Of a DNA stretch of 64,000 nt, positions 34,259-45,500 are shown piece by piece. Both the position numbers and the translations under genes were made by a program. The notes under the pieces were generated by a model. The model did no database searches, had not been told where the DNA came from, and saw only the letters and a program-made list of their open reading frames with translations. The stretch's first letter is position 1, and each line of letters opens with the position of its first letter. The stretch is from Culex pipiens pallens (Eukaryota > Arthropoda > Insecta > Diptera > Culicidae): assembly GCF_016801865.2 (NCBI RefSeq), contig NC_068938.1, positions 197,241,077-197,305,076 on the forward strand, given 5' to 3'.

Positions 34259-34575
34259 TCGACCGAGTAACGTAGCCCAGTGGTAACGCTTTCCCCTCGT
34301 AAGCGGTAGATCGGGATTCAAATCCCGGCTCGGGCCAACACAACTGGTCATTTTTTCCCTTATGGATTCGATTGCTTAGTAAAGGGATGGTAGTGTATCG
34401 TCACAAACTGGACCTTACCAAGACACCTTAGGAAGACAACCGATGGAATGTTAACATTTACCTTAACATGTTAACATCAAGTTGATTAATAAACTGTCAC
34501 TGAATCCGCTTTGTAAATGCCGGCCCCGATACTCTTCACGGGTGTTCCCCTCAGTAACAGGGAAAGATTTACTTT
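34259..34575 (+). mobile_element. tRNA-Thr-like SINE
   Basis: The head (34263-34339) has acceptor halves GACCGAG/CTCGGGC (6 of 7 pairs), box A GTAGCCCAGTGG, anticodon CGT and box B GGATTCAAATCCC. Its anticodon loop is 9 nt between CGCTT and AAGCG, so it is not a functional tRNA. A 230-nt body follows, containing GTAAATGCCGGCCCCGATAC, which closely matches GTAAATGTTGGCCCCGGACT of the SINE at 7527-7926. Confidence 0.75.
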
Positions 34576-34880
34576 TTTTAAATTAAACGCAGCCCGTTTT
34601 AAGAATTCATAAACAAAAAAAATATGAAAAAAATTGAATGCCGTTTACTTTACAGCATTTGTGAAGTCATATTTTGGGTTAGAGACTTAAATTTTGAAAA
34701 ACTTAAAAATTTCGAAATTTGATTATCCGGACTAAATTGTTTGCGAAGACCTCGGATGATCGAGTAAGAATAGCTAAAAAATATTCCAATGATTTCTGTT
34801 TAATTTTTATTTTTATTTTTTTTAATTCCTGAATCTTTGATTTTTGTTTAAATTTTGCTTTTTTATTAAAACAGTTTAGG
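34576..34880. other. AT-rich sequence with degraded family C end
   Basis: GATTATCCGGACTAAATTGT and CCTCGGATGATCGAGTA near 34720-34765 recall family C ends. Nothing else is seen. Confidence 0.35.
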
Positions 34881-35358
34881 CCGATGCAAATATTTTTCAA
34901 AGTTTTTGTCCCTCGGCTCGGACCGGGTTCGAGGGGGGGGGCAAAAAAATAAAAAAAATAAAAATATTGAAATAACAAGCCATAGTTTCAACATTTGCAC
35001 GGAAAACTTGTTTTAAAATGCATTTTACACTAGTTCAGTTGTTTTGCAATCATTAGTTTTCAAAAAATGTAAAATTTGACGAAAACCAAAATTTTTGCGA
35101 AAAAAAAAACTTTTTGCGATTATAAACATCGAAAATTTTCAAAAATTCAAATGATTTTTAAATCAACCGAAACATGCTAAAAATGATTCTAAGCGCAGGG
35201 GAATGCATTCAAAATTAATTTCAACTGATTGCACTTAAATTTTCATTGAAATATTAGAGTTTTTTAAAAAAATATTTTTTTTGCCCCCTGATTTTTTGAG
35301 CCAACTTTGAAGGGGGGGGGGGGGGGGACAAAAACTTAAAATAAAATTTGTACCAGCC
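34881..35358. mobile_element. Family B MITE, PIF/Harbinger-like, intact
   Basis: It starts GGCCGATGCAAATATTT and ends with the inverse of GGCTGGTACAAATTTTAT. TTA lies on each side (34878-34880, 35359-35361). Just inside each end is GTTTTTGTCCC next to G-rich or C-rich runs. A 3-bp TTA duplication and GGC ends fit PIF/Harbinger. Confidence 0.7.
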
Positions 35359-35361
35359 TTA

Positions 35362-35540
35362 GACTTGCATTTTCCGGCGTTTAGAATCATTTTTAGCATA
35401 TTTGGGTTAATTTAAAAATCCTAGTAATTTTAAAAAAAAATTGATGTTTATTAAAGCAATTTTTTTTTGTAATTTTTTGTTTTCGTCAAGTCTATTTTTT
35501 TTTTTTTTTTTTGAAAGCTATTTTTTGCAAAACAACTGTA
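35362..35540. other. Low-complexity T-rich stretch
   Basis: Related to the interior of family B. No gene. Confidence 0.3.
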
Positions 35541-37800
35541 CTGAGCAGTTCTCTACAGAATCGGTCTTTTTTCTTCCATATAATTTTCCATGCAAATTTG
35601 GCAGCTGTCCATACAAAAATGATATGTGAAAATTCAAAAATCTGTATCTTTTGAAGGAATTTTTTGATCGATTTGGTGTCTTCGGCAAAGTTGTAGGTAT
35701 GAATATAGACTACACTGAAAAAAAATGATACGCGGTAAAATAATTTTGTGATTTTTCATTTAACTTTTTGTCCCTAAAACTTGATTTGCAAAAAAACACT
35801 TTTTTTTATTTGTTTTAGAGGACATCAAATGCCAACTTTTCAGAAATTTCCAGAATGGGCAAAAAATCTTTGACCGAGTTATGAATTTTTTAATCAATAC
35901 AGATTTTTTTTAAATCGAATATTGGTCGCAAGAATTTTTCAACTTCATTTTTCGATGTAAAATCAAATTTGCAATCGAAAAGTACTTTAGGCCGATGCAA
36001 ATATTTAAAAAAGTTTTTGTCCCTCGGCCCTGGCCGAGGTCAAGGGGGAGGGGGCAAAAAAATAAAAAAAAATATAAAAATTTAAATAGCAAGCCATAGT
36101 CTTCACATTTAAATGAAAAAAGTGTTTTAAAATGCATTTTACACTAGTTCAGTTGTTTTGCAATCATTAGTTTTCAAAAAATCTAAGATCTGACAAAAAC
36201 AAAAGTGGTATCGAAAAAAAAGATCTTGCATCGAAAATTTTCAAAAAATCTTAAGATTTTTTAATAAACCCAAACATGCTAAAAATGATTTTAAACGCAG
36301 AAGAATGTATTTTAATTTGCACTTGAATTTTCATTGAAATTTTGAAGTTTATTGTAAAAAAATTTTTTTTTTGCCCCCTGATTTTTCGGGCCAATTTTGA
36401 AGGGGGTGGTGACAAAAACTTTTAAAAATAGTGAATTTAGTGAATTTTTGATAAAGTGCACAGTTTTCAAGTTATAACCCTTTTTAGGTAACTTTTTTGA
36501 AAACAGTCGCAGTTTTTCATTTTTTTTAAATTAGTGCCCATGTTTATGGGTTTTGAAAAGCTGAGAAAATTCTCTATATTTTGCTTTATTGAACTTTGTT
36601 GATACGACCCATAGTTGCTGAGATATTGCCATGCAAAGGTTAAAAAACAGGAAAATTTATGTTTTCTAAGTCTTACCCAAACAACCCACCATTTTCTAAT
36701 GTCGATATCTCAGCAACTAATGGTCCGATTTACAATGTTAAAACATGAAACATTCGTAAAATTTTCCGATCCCTACGAATACAATATTTTCAAAAAATTT
36801 AAATCAAGACTAACATTTAAAATGGGCGTAATATTGAATGTTTGGCCCGTTTGAAATGTTAGTCTTGATTTTAAATTTTTGAAAATATTTTTTTCGAAAA
36901 TATCAGAAAATTTCACGAATGTTTCATGTTTTAACATTGTAAATCGGACCTATAGTTGCTGAGATATCGACATTCGAAAATGGTGGGTTGTTTGGGTGAG
37001 ACTTAGAAAACATCAATTTTCCTGTTTTTTAACCTTTGCATGGCAATATCTCAGCAACTATGGGTCGTATCAACAAAGTTCAATAAAGCAAAATATAGAG
37101 AATTTTCTCAGCTTTTCAAAAATATTTTTTTCAAAGGTGGGCAAACATGGGCACTAATTAAAAAAAAAATGAAAAACTGCGACTATTTTCAAAAAAGTTA
37201 CCTAAAAAGGGTTATAACTTGAAAACGGTGCACTTTATCAAAAATTCACTAAAGTACTTTTTGATTGCAAATTCGATTTTACATCGAAAAATGAAGTTGA
37301 AAAATTTTTGCGACCAATATTCGATTTTTTGAAAAAATCTGTATTGATTCAAAAAATCATAACTCGGTCAAAGATTGTTTGCCCATTCTGGAAATTTCTG
37401 AAAAGTTGGCATTTGATGTCCTCTAAAACATACCAAAAAATAAAAAACTTTAAAAATAGAGTTTTTTGCAAATCAAGTTTTAGTGACAAAAAGTTAAATA
37501 AAAAATCACCAATTTTTTTTACCGTGTATCATTTTTTTTCAGTGTAGTCCATATTCATACCTACAACTTTGCCCAAGACACCAAATCGATCAAAAAATTC
37601 CTTCAAAAGATACAGATTTTTGAATTTTCACATATCATTTTTGTATGGACAGCTGCCAAATTTGCATGGAAAATTATATGGACAAACTAATGATGCAAAA
37701 TGGCTTCTTTTGGTATAACGAAGGCACCAAAAAAGTTTCAGCCGGATTAAAAAATACAAAAAAAAACGAATGACCGAAATCTCAGAGAATTGCTCTACTA
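35540..37800. repeat. Family A fold-back repeat, second copy
   Basis: The left arm (35540-36825) and right arm (36846-37797) are inverted copies meeting at about 36836. Around the centre GACTAACATTTAAAATGGGC faces GCCCGTTTGAAATGTTAGTC. Shared arm words include GGTGGGTTGTTTGGGTGAG and CTTTGCATGGCAATATCTC. The left arm is lengthened by a family B MITE. Confidence 0.8.
35987..36440. mobile_element. Family B MITE inserted in the family A left arm
   Basis: GGCCGATGCAAATATTT starts right after AGTACTTTA; family A resumes at TTTAGTGAATTTTTGATAAA near 36440. The right arm of the same palindrome (CACTAAAGTACTTTTTGATT) shows the uninterrupted sequence. The 3' terminal repeat is truncated. Confidence 0.7.
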
Positions 37801-37952
37801 ATGAAAAATGCAAAAATTAAACACCTCTTCCTTGCAAATGTTGAAACTATGGCTTGTTATTTCAATATTTATTTATTTTTTATTTTTTTGCCCCTTCCCC
37901 TCGACCCCGGCCAGAGCCAAGGGACAAAACTTTGAAAAATATTTTCTTCGGC
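37800..37952 (-). mobile_element. Truncated family B MITE
   Basis: The minus-oriented end (CGGCC before TAATCG) matches the 34881 terminus, and its target TAA belongs to the family C MITE that follows. Its other end is lost at the family A boundary. Confidence 0.6.
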
Positions 37953-38455
37953 CTAATCGAATCACGAACAAAAAAATAGTTCTTTTCAGACTTTTAAAGC
38001 CAAATTCGAGTGCTGCGACCACATTTTAGTCTTATTCGAATAGTTGATTGCTTTAAAATTATTGATTGATTAAAATACAAAATGCACTTTATCAATATTT
38101 CATTACCGCCATTTTGGCAGCCATCTTTGATTTAAAAGTTCTAAATCATTTTAGCGTAGTTTAGGGGTCCTACTTGTACTCGATAATATAAAAAAATAAA
38201 ACATGCATTATGTCTGGAGTTTTTTATTTATTTATTTTTTTGAAAAGGTCCAATAAACCAAATTTTCAGTTTTTGCTTTTTGGGTGTTTTTGAAACCGCC
38301 TTGAGTCAGGGGTATTTAAAAACACCCAAAAAGCAAAAACTGAAAATTTGGTTTATTGGACCTTTTAAAAAAAACTCCAGATGTGTTTCGATTATCCGGA
38401 GATACGATTATCCGAAGTGATTTTTCCAACGCCTTCGGATAATCGAGTCTGCACT
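37953..38455. mobile_element. Family C MITE with nested palindrome, 5' truncated
   Basis: The interior order (GAATCACGAACAAAA, CCGCCATTTTGGCAGCCATC, CGATTATCCG) and right end (ATAATCGAGTCTGCACTG then TT) match the copy at 17632-17998. The left TIR was removed or displaced by the family B insertion. Confidence 0.7.
38214..38380. mobile_element. 167-bp palindromic MITE inside family C
   Basis: It begins CTGGAGTTTTTT, ends AAAAAACTCCAG and pairs almost completely (CAAATTTTCAGTTTTTGC in both arms). ATGT lies on both sides as a possible 4-bp duplication. Confidence 0.75.
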
Positions 38456-38961
38456 GTTTTATATTTTGAAGTGAAGAATTTTTTAATTTCAGCGTTTTTG
38501 AATGTAAATTGTTTTGAATTTACGAATACACAAATTTATTTTGTTGAATTTTGGTTTTTTATTTATTTTCAAATTTATTTTTTTTTTCATACAGTTGAAC
38601 GATTTTTTTCATAATCAGTTTTTTGATTTTATATAAAATTTTCAGATCTTCTTAAAACATTTCCAGGAAAAGTGGAAAAATACCAAATAATTACACCATC
38701 CCCAAAAATCTAGAAATTATTATCACCTCGAATCGTGAACGACTGTTTGGAAAAATAACAAGATTCTTCGTTTTATTGAATTTGACAACAAAACATCAAC
38801 ACCTTAAATTTTTGAAAATCACTTACAAAGTTCATTCAACCTTGCCACAAGTGTTATAAAAAACCAAGACGTGCCTAATGATACCTCCAGTTTTGCATAA
38901 GACACTCTCCAGAACTAGTAACTCACAGAATACCCCTGTTCCACCGTACAATACCTCCAAC
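38456..38961. other. AT-rich sequence, nothing assigned
   Basis: No gene or repeat boundary recognised. Confidence 0.35.
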
Positions 38962-39116
38962 CACTAGCGTGCCCAGGGTGGGGCAACATGGGGCAGTTGC
39001 CCCACCATCCTCGGAAATTTGTTCTAAAATTGGGCAGGGGGTGTCCATAAACAACGAAATTTTCAAAACTCTAATATTTTTGCCCCACCTTCCTTGAGGA
39101 CCTGGGCACGCTAGTG
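38962..39116. mobile_element. 155-bp hAT MITE with perfect 8-bp duplication
   Basis: The ends CACTAGCGTGCCCAGG and CCTGGGCACGCTAGTG are exact inverses. CCTCCAAC flanks both sides (38954-38961, 39117-39124). The interior repeats TGCCCCACC-type words. The 8-bp duplication with CA..TG ends identifies hAT. Confidence 0.92.
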
Positions 39117-39626
39117 CCTCCAACACATCCGACCATACTGCCCTACACTGGCGAAAGAAGGATGCGCTTTTCACAAGGGTCATTGATGCATCTCGCACCC
39201 AACCAGCAGCAGACTACACTTTTCTCGTTGGTCGGTTGTTCAGGACGATGTCATTAATATTGCACGAGAGGCCAGACGTTCGGTCGGGAACAATCACCCA
39301 GAAAGTCGTTCACCTCGTTTTTCAATCTCAACCTGGATGGGTTCCCCCCCTCAAGCAAGTCTTTTCACCAGTAGTTCCGCTCCGTTGCACTTCAAAAAGG
39401 ACGAACTTTAAAAAAAATCAATTACACGCGCCCGCACGCTCGTCACCACGGCACGGTTGACAAATTTGTCGTTTTCCCAGCTGCCTTCGGCACCCTAATC
39501 TCATCAGCAACCTCCCTTTTGGGATATTTAGTTAAGGGGTTGTAATCCCTCTTCAACCCCTCTAATTACCGGTATTACGCACAAGATCTAATCGGGAATC
39601 CCTTTTCTCTCTGTCTCTCTCCGCAG
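39117..39626 (+). other. Intron sequence up to the arrow acceptor
   Basis: Single-copy. It ends in a long C/T tract (TTTTCTCTCTGTCTCTCTCC) and GCAG, a strong 3' splice site at 39626. Confidence 0.6.
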
Positions 39627-42580
39627 GTTCCGTCCTGGCTGGTAGCTCGGCCAGCTCGAACCAGCTGCTGTACACGACGTACAACGACATCCGGCTGGCG
39701 AACGTCACGATCGCGCAGAACACGACCTGCTCGGTGGAGGTCCTGGTGCGTGACCTGAACGAGGCGTCCGCGATGGACTTTTACTACGACCGGGGGCTGG
39801 TGTGCTTTACCGAGCACAACACCGAGACGATCCAGTGCGCCCAGATGCGGCAGGATCAGTCGTCGTCCGTCAACAAGACAGCTGTGATATCCCACGGGCT
39901 GGACAAGCCCGAGGGCCTAGCGATAGATTGGTATACCGATAAGCTTTACTGGACCGACGGCGAGACGAACCGGATCGAGGTCGCCACGCTCAACGGGCGG
40001 TTCCAGAAGGTGCTGATCTGGAGCGATCTGGATCAGCCACGTGCCATAGCTCTAGTACCTGCCCGGCAGTTTATGATCTGGACGGACTGGGGCGAGAGTC
40101 CGAAGATCGAGCGTGCCAGCATGGACGGCGACCCGCAGTCGCGGACGGTCCTCGTGCACGATCGGATATTCTGGCCCAATGGGTTGGCCGTTGATCTGGA
40201 GCACGAACTGATCTACTGGGTCGACGGGAACCTGCACTTCCTGGACGTGATGAATCTGGACGGTAGCAACCGGCGGACACTCGTCAACAACCTGGAGTAT
40301 CCGTACAGTCTGACCTTCGCCCCGAACTTTCTGTTCTGGACCGACTGGCAAGACGGAACCCTCCACTATTACAACATTGCCAGCGAAAAGCACGAGGAGA
40401 TCTTCGACAGCCCGGTCGTCCCAATCACCGTCCACGCGTGGGACTCCCGACTCCAACCAGCCTCCGACAACCCCTGCCGACGAAACAACGGCGACTGCTC
40501 CCACCTCTGCCTCCTCTCGACCAACATGGCCGGCTACAGCTGCGCCTGTCCCACCGGGGTCAAACTCCTGACCAAAACCCAGTGCGCCGAAGGACCCCAA
40601 GACATGCTCTTCGTAGTTCAGCGAACCCAAATCAGCCGGATATCGCTCGACTCCCCGGACTACACCAGCATCCAGTTGCAGCTCGGGAAGGTCCGGTACG
40701 CGATCGCGATCGACTACGACCCGGTCGACAACTACATCTACTGGTCTGACGAGGGATCAAACGCGATCAAGAAGGTAAGGCCGGATGGGACTGGGATGGT
40801 CGAGGTCGTCAACACCGAGATCCTCGGACCGGACGGTCTCGCCGTCGATTGGTTGGCTCGGAATCTCTACTGGACGGACACCGGGACGGATCGTATTCAA
40901 GTCTGTCGACTTGATGGAACGTTTCGACGGGTACTGATCTACGAGAACTTGGAGGAACCTCGCGCGATCGCGCTAGCGCCGACTCTCGGTTGGATGTTCT
41001 GGAGCGATTGGAGTGAGAAGGACCCGAAGATCGAGCGGGCGTCGCTCGACGGTACTGAACGGGTGTTGATCGTGCAGCAGAACCTCGGTTGGCCCAACGG
41101 GATCGCGCTGGATGTGGAGGCGCGCAAGATCTACTGGTGTGACGCGAAGCTCGATCGGATCGAGGTCGCCAACATGGACGGGTCTGGGAGGAACATCATA
41201 ATCTCGGACAATTTACCGCACGCCTTCGGGTTGAGCTTGCTTGGAGACTACCTGTACTGGACGGACTGGCAACGCAGGTCAATTGATCGAGCGAACAAGA
41301 TCAACGGGAATGATCGCACTGTGATCGTTGAGGCGTTTCCCGATTTGATGGGACTCAAGGTCGCCAAACTTGGTGAGGTCAAAGGGACAAACCCCTGCGC
41401 CCGTGGTAACGGAGGATGCTCCCAACTCTGCCTCAACCGACCACGCGACTACGTCTGCCGCTGCCAGATCGACTACGAACTCGATCGAGACAACCGAACC
41501 TGCTTCATCCCATCGGCCTTCCTGCTTTTCTCCCGTCACGACACCGGTTCCATCGGGCGGATTTCGATCGACAGTCACAACCACACGGACTACGCCCCCT
41601 TCCGGAGTGTGATCGACGCGCACTACCTGGACGTGGACATCGCAGATCGTCGAATCTACTGGGCGAGCCAGAAGCAGAAGCACATCTCGCGGGCCTACAT
41701 AAACGGGTCAAACGTGGAGAAGATCGTCGAGTCGGGGTTGATTCAACCGGAGGGAATCGCCGTAGATTGGTTGGCACACAACATCTACTGGACGGACGCG
41801 GAAGCTCGACGTATTGAGGTTGCGCGACTTGACGGAAGTAGTCGCCGCATCCTAATCTGGAAGGGCATCGAAGAACCAAGAAACCTCATCCTCGAACCCC
41901 GCCGTGGACTCATGTACTGGGCCGAGTGGCCTTCGGACTCAATTCGACGAGCCGTCATGGACGGCTCCGAACTCAAGACTATCATCTCCGGAGCTAACCT
42001 CGCCACCGGACTCACCCTGGACCCGGACACCCGTCGTCTCTACTGGGCCTGCCAGAGCTCCCCCACCGCCATCGAATCCGCCGAGTGGGACGGCAACAAA
42101 CGCAAGATCCTCGTCACCGCCGACACCGATAACCCCTTCGTCCCGCACGCCGTCACCCTGTACAAGGACTTCGTCTACTGGAGCGACTGGAACACCGGCG
42201 AAATCGAGCGCGCCAACAAGAGCTCAGGCGAAAACCGAACCATCGTCCACACCGGTCTCAAGTACACGAACTCCCTGCTCGCGTTTCACCCGTTCCGCCA
42301 GTCCGGCTCGAACCAGTGTCGCACCAACAACGGCGGCTGCTCCCATCTCTGTCTGGCGCTAGGTCAGCGCAAAATGACCTGCGCCTGTCCGACGCACTAC
42401 ACGCTGAACGCGAACCGAGTGTCGTGCAGCCCGCCGAAGAACTACATCATATTCAGCCAGCGCAACTCGTTTGGGAGGTTTATGCCGAACACGACGGACT
42501 CGCCGGACGTGCCGCTGCCGGTCACCGGGAAGAACATCCGTGCCGTGGAGTACGACGTGCTGACGCGGTTTGTGTATTGG
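39627..42580 (+). CDS. arr: arrow exon: propellers 1-3 and start of propeller 4
   Basis: This unusually long exon (2954 bp) follows a polypyrimidine-rich acceptor ending CTCCGCAG and ends at TATTGG/GTGAGT. It encodes 984 residues. Propeller 1 (about 39660-40440) contains LYWTDG, MIWTDW and LFWTDW strands and is followed by EGF1 (about 40466-40594, NPCRRNNGDCSHLC). Propeller 2 (about 40600-41370) leads to EGF2 (about 41390-41508, NPCARGNGGCSQLC). Propeller 3 (about 41515-42290) leads to EGF3 (about 42310-42430, NQCRTNNGGCSHLC), and propeller 4 then begins. In this family propellers 1-2 and 3-4 are the two Wnt- and Dickkopf-binding platforms. GC content is much higher than in the flanking introns, as expected for a conserved coding exon. 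Long antisense and shifted-frame open stretches across it are by-products of that composition. Confidence 0.96.
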
Positions 42581-45500
42581 GTGAGTTGGCGCGATCATTT
42601 TAAAATCTAGAAATTTAGAGTACTAATTGAAAACTGTTATTGCAGATTGACGGGCGAGGACCGATTATCCGGCGGGCGTTTGACAACGGGACCAGCGCGA
42701 AGGTGTTTATCGATCCGGCCTCGTCGCCGTTCGATATGGTGATCGATCCGATCGGGCGGTTGCTGTTCTGGAGCTGCTCGCACACCAACACCATCAACAT
42801 AACGACGTAAGTAAAACAAATAGAAAGAGCTTTTTTTTATCAATTTTGTCATATTTAAAGGTCTTTTGTGTTCGGCAAGTCGAAATGGCGCGACTTTTAT
42901 TTCATTCGATCCGAAATTTTATCAGCAATTTTATTTCAAATTGTTAACAGTGACGTTGTTGTTGTATTATTGATACCAGTGAAACAATGCAGAGTGTTTC
43001 TCTAGAATTTCGCATTTTTTTTATGATTTTTTGTATTTTTTATTCGAATGAAACATTGTCCATGCATTCCCTATGTCAAAAGAAGCCATTTTGCGATTAG
43101 TTTTTTTTTTCATACGAGGCTCCATACAATATTGCGGGCTGGTCCTACAAAATGGGCATGTGAATATTCGAAAAACTGTATCTTGACCCGCCCGTGTGGA
43201 TCAATCGGACCGCGCACTGGACTTACAATCCAGAGGTCGCCGGTTCGAATCCCGCGGCAGGCGCTCTAAAATTCTTTGTGTAAATATGGGTATTCGGCGC
43301 CGTCGCTCCGTGCCATACTTTCATACACTTAGGAGCCCAGGGCGGCGAAGTCCTTGTAGATAAAAAGGAAGACACTAGTGGTTGGTACTAGCAATGGTGG
43401 CCGACAGCTATAAAGTCAACTTCGTTTTCGTATCTTGAGGGAGGATTTTCTGATTGACTTGGTGTCTTGGGCAAAGTTGTAGGTTATGATAAGTTCTTTT
43501 CAGAAAAAAAGACACAGGAAAGAATTCCCGATTTTTTAATTTGACTATTCATCACTGTAAAAGTTGAATTCACAAAATACTTATTTTTGAAATTTTCCGT
43601 TTTTTTTTAATAAAAGGCAAAAAAACATCTTTGGGGCTTGAGTTCAGGATGGTATAAACCTGGTAACGGAGTTATAATTTTTAGAAAAAAAAATTTGAAA
43701 GCAAAATCTACGATATTGACAAACAAAACTTCTGCAATTATTTATAGATCAACAACATAAATTGACTTTACATTTTTTTTATAAAGTGCGCTGTTTTCAC
43801 GTTATAAGTTAGGTAAAACTTGTCTTACAAAGTTCAGTTTTAAGCAATTTAAAAATACTTTATAAAGGAAGAGCAGTCGTTGCAAAAAAATGGTACATGT
43901 GATACAGCCTCTTAGAGTTTTAATTTTGGTGAAAAGAATTCTTCTCAGTGTCGTCTAATTAGCCCTTATTTTCATCCACGATATCTCGAAAACTATTGGT
44001 TCAATTTTCAATGTTGAGAAGTGAAAGTTTTGTGAAATTATCTACTCTTTTCCAAAAAAATAATTTCAAAATGTTATAATCAAAAATAATTTTTTTTAAG
44101 GTGTAATTTTTTTCCGTCGATTCCGTTTTCAGAAAAGAGCAAAAAATTTCACTAGAGGTACCCTCTTTAATTATTGCCAAAAAATTAAATTTTAATTGTA
44201 AAAAACATGCAAAATCGACTTAAATTATTGAGAATACATTGCATAACGTTTATTTTTGCATTATAAGTTTTTTTTACAAGTTTTGACTTTGAGATCGCAA
44301 ATCCGAAAAAGTCGTGAACAAAAGACATAGTTTCATTGATATTTGCAAATTTGTGATAATAGCATTACTGTTATAATGTATAAAGCATTTTGTGATCAAT
44401 CCTACTACATTTTTTGAAAATTAGGCTAAACATTTGAAAAAAAAATAGACCCCGCCCATGTCATATTCAAATTAAAAACTTTAATTGCCACAAAATACTA
44501 AAAATTTTTTTAGAAAAAAAAGTTCAATTGAAAAAACATTCTGAATTTATAATTGAGCATTTAAAAATGGAGGAGAAATCTATTTTTCTGATGTTTGTTT
44601 AAAATCGTTTTTGTTCAATAAATTCTGTGTAATTTTGAAGATACATTTTTTCCATAATTTTAAACGTGTTTTTGTATAATTACAGTATTTCAGTTCCAGG
44701 GAGTTTTGTTTGTACAAAAAAAAACGAACTTTTGTTTGAATCAGGGTTGTTACGGAAAAGTCGAGAAAAAATCCGCGCCAGATCCGCGCCAGATCCGCGC
44801 CGACCCCAAGACCCAATCCGCGCGAAATCCGCGCCATATAAAAAAAAATCGCGAAAAAAAATAAAAGGGTGTAACATAATGAATGAAATTTTAATCGAAA
44901 AAAGAATAATACAGAAGGCATTTGGATCAGTACCGTTGATCAGTTGTGGATTCATATCGCACCTGTACCAAATGGAATCTTTTTTGCCATTTCTGAAACA
45001 ATATTAGCGTTTTTTACAACACTTTAAATATCGTTGCTTTAAAAACAAATTCAGAAAAAAATTAAATTCGAAAATTTTAAAAAATTAAAGCCATAAAATA
45101 AATCACCAAATTATAAAATCTAGGTATTTAGTGCTTGATAATTCTCGCCAAAACTTTACTCTGGAAAATCGAAACACGAAATTTCTATTATTTCCTTCTC
45201 TAAATTTCTCTAAACTAAAATATGACTCCGAAAATGATCCGAACTAAGAAAATGGCAAAAAATAATTTAATAATTTAATAATTTGATAATTTAATAATTT
45301 AATAGTTTGATAATTTAATAATTTAATAATTTAATAATTTAATAATTTAATAATTTAATAATTTAATAATTTAATAATTTAATAATTTAATAATTTAATA
45401 ATTTAATAATTTAATAATTTAATAATTTAATAATTTAATAATTTAATAATTTAATAATTTAATAATTTAATAATTTAATAATTTAATAATTCAATAATTT

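Noticed and set aside
34259..34340. Functional tRNA-Thr(CGT)
   Set aside because: 9-nt anticodon loop, a mismatch in the acceptor stem and an attached SINE body.
40052..40630. 192-codon antisense frame inside the arrow exon
   Set aside because: Antisense shadow of GC-rich propeller coding sequence; the + strand frame carries the conserved motifs.
43187..43263. Functional tRNA-Val(TAC)
   Set aside because: The acceptor ends do not pair, and the element is bounded by a 9-bp target duplication as a SINE.
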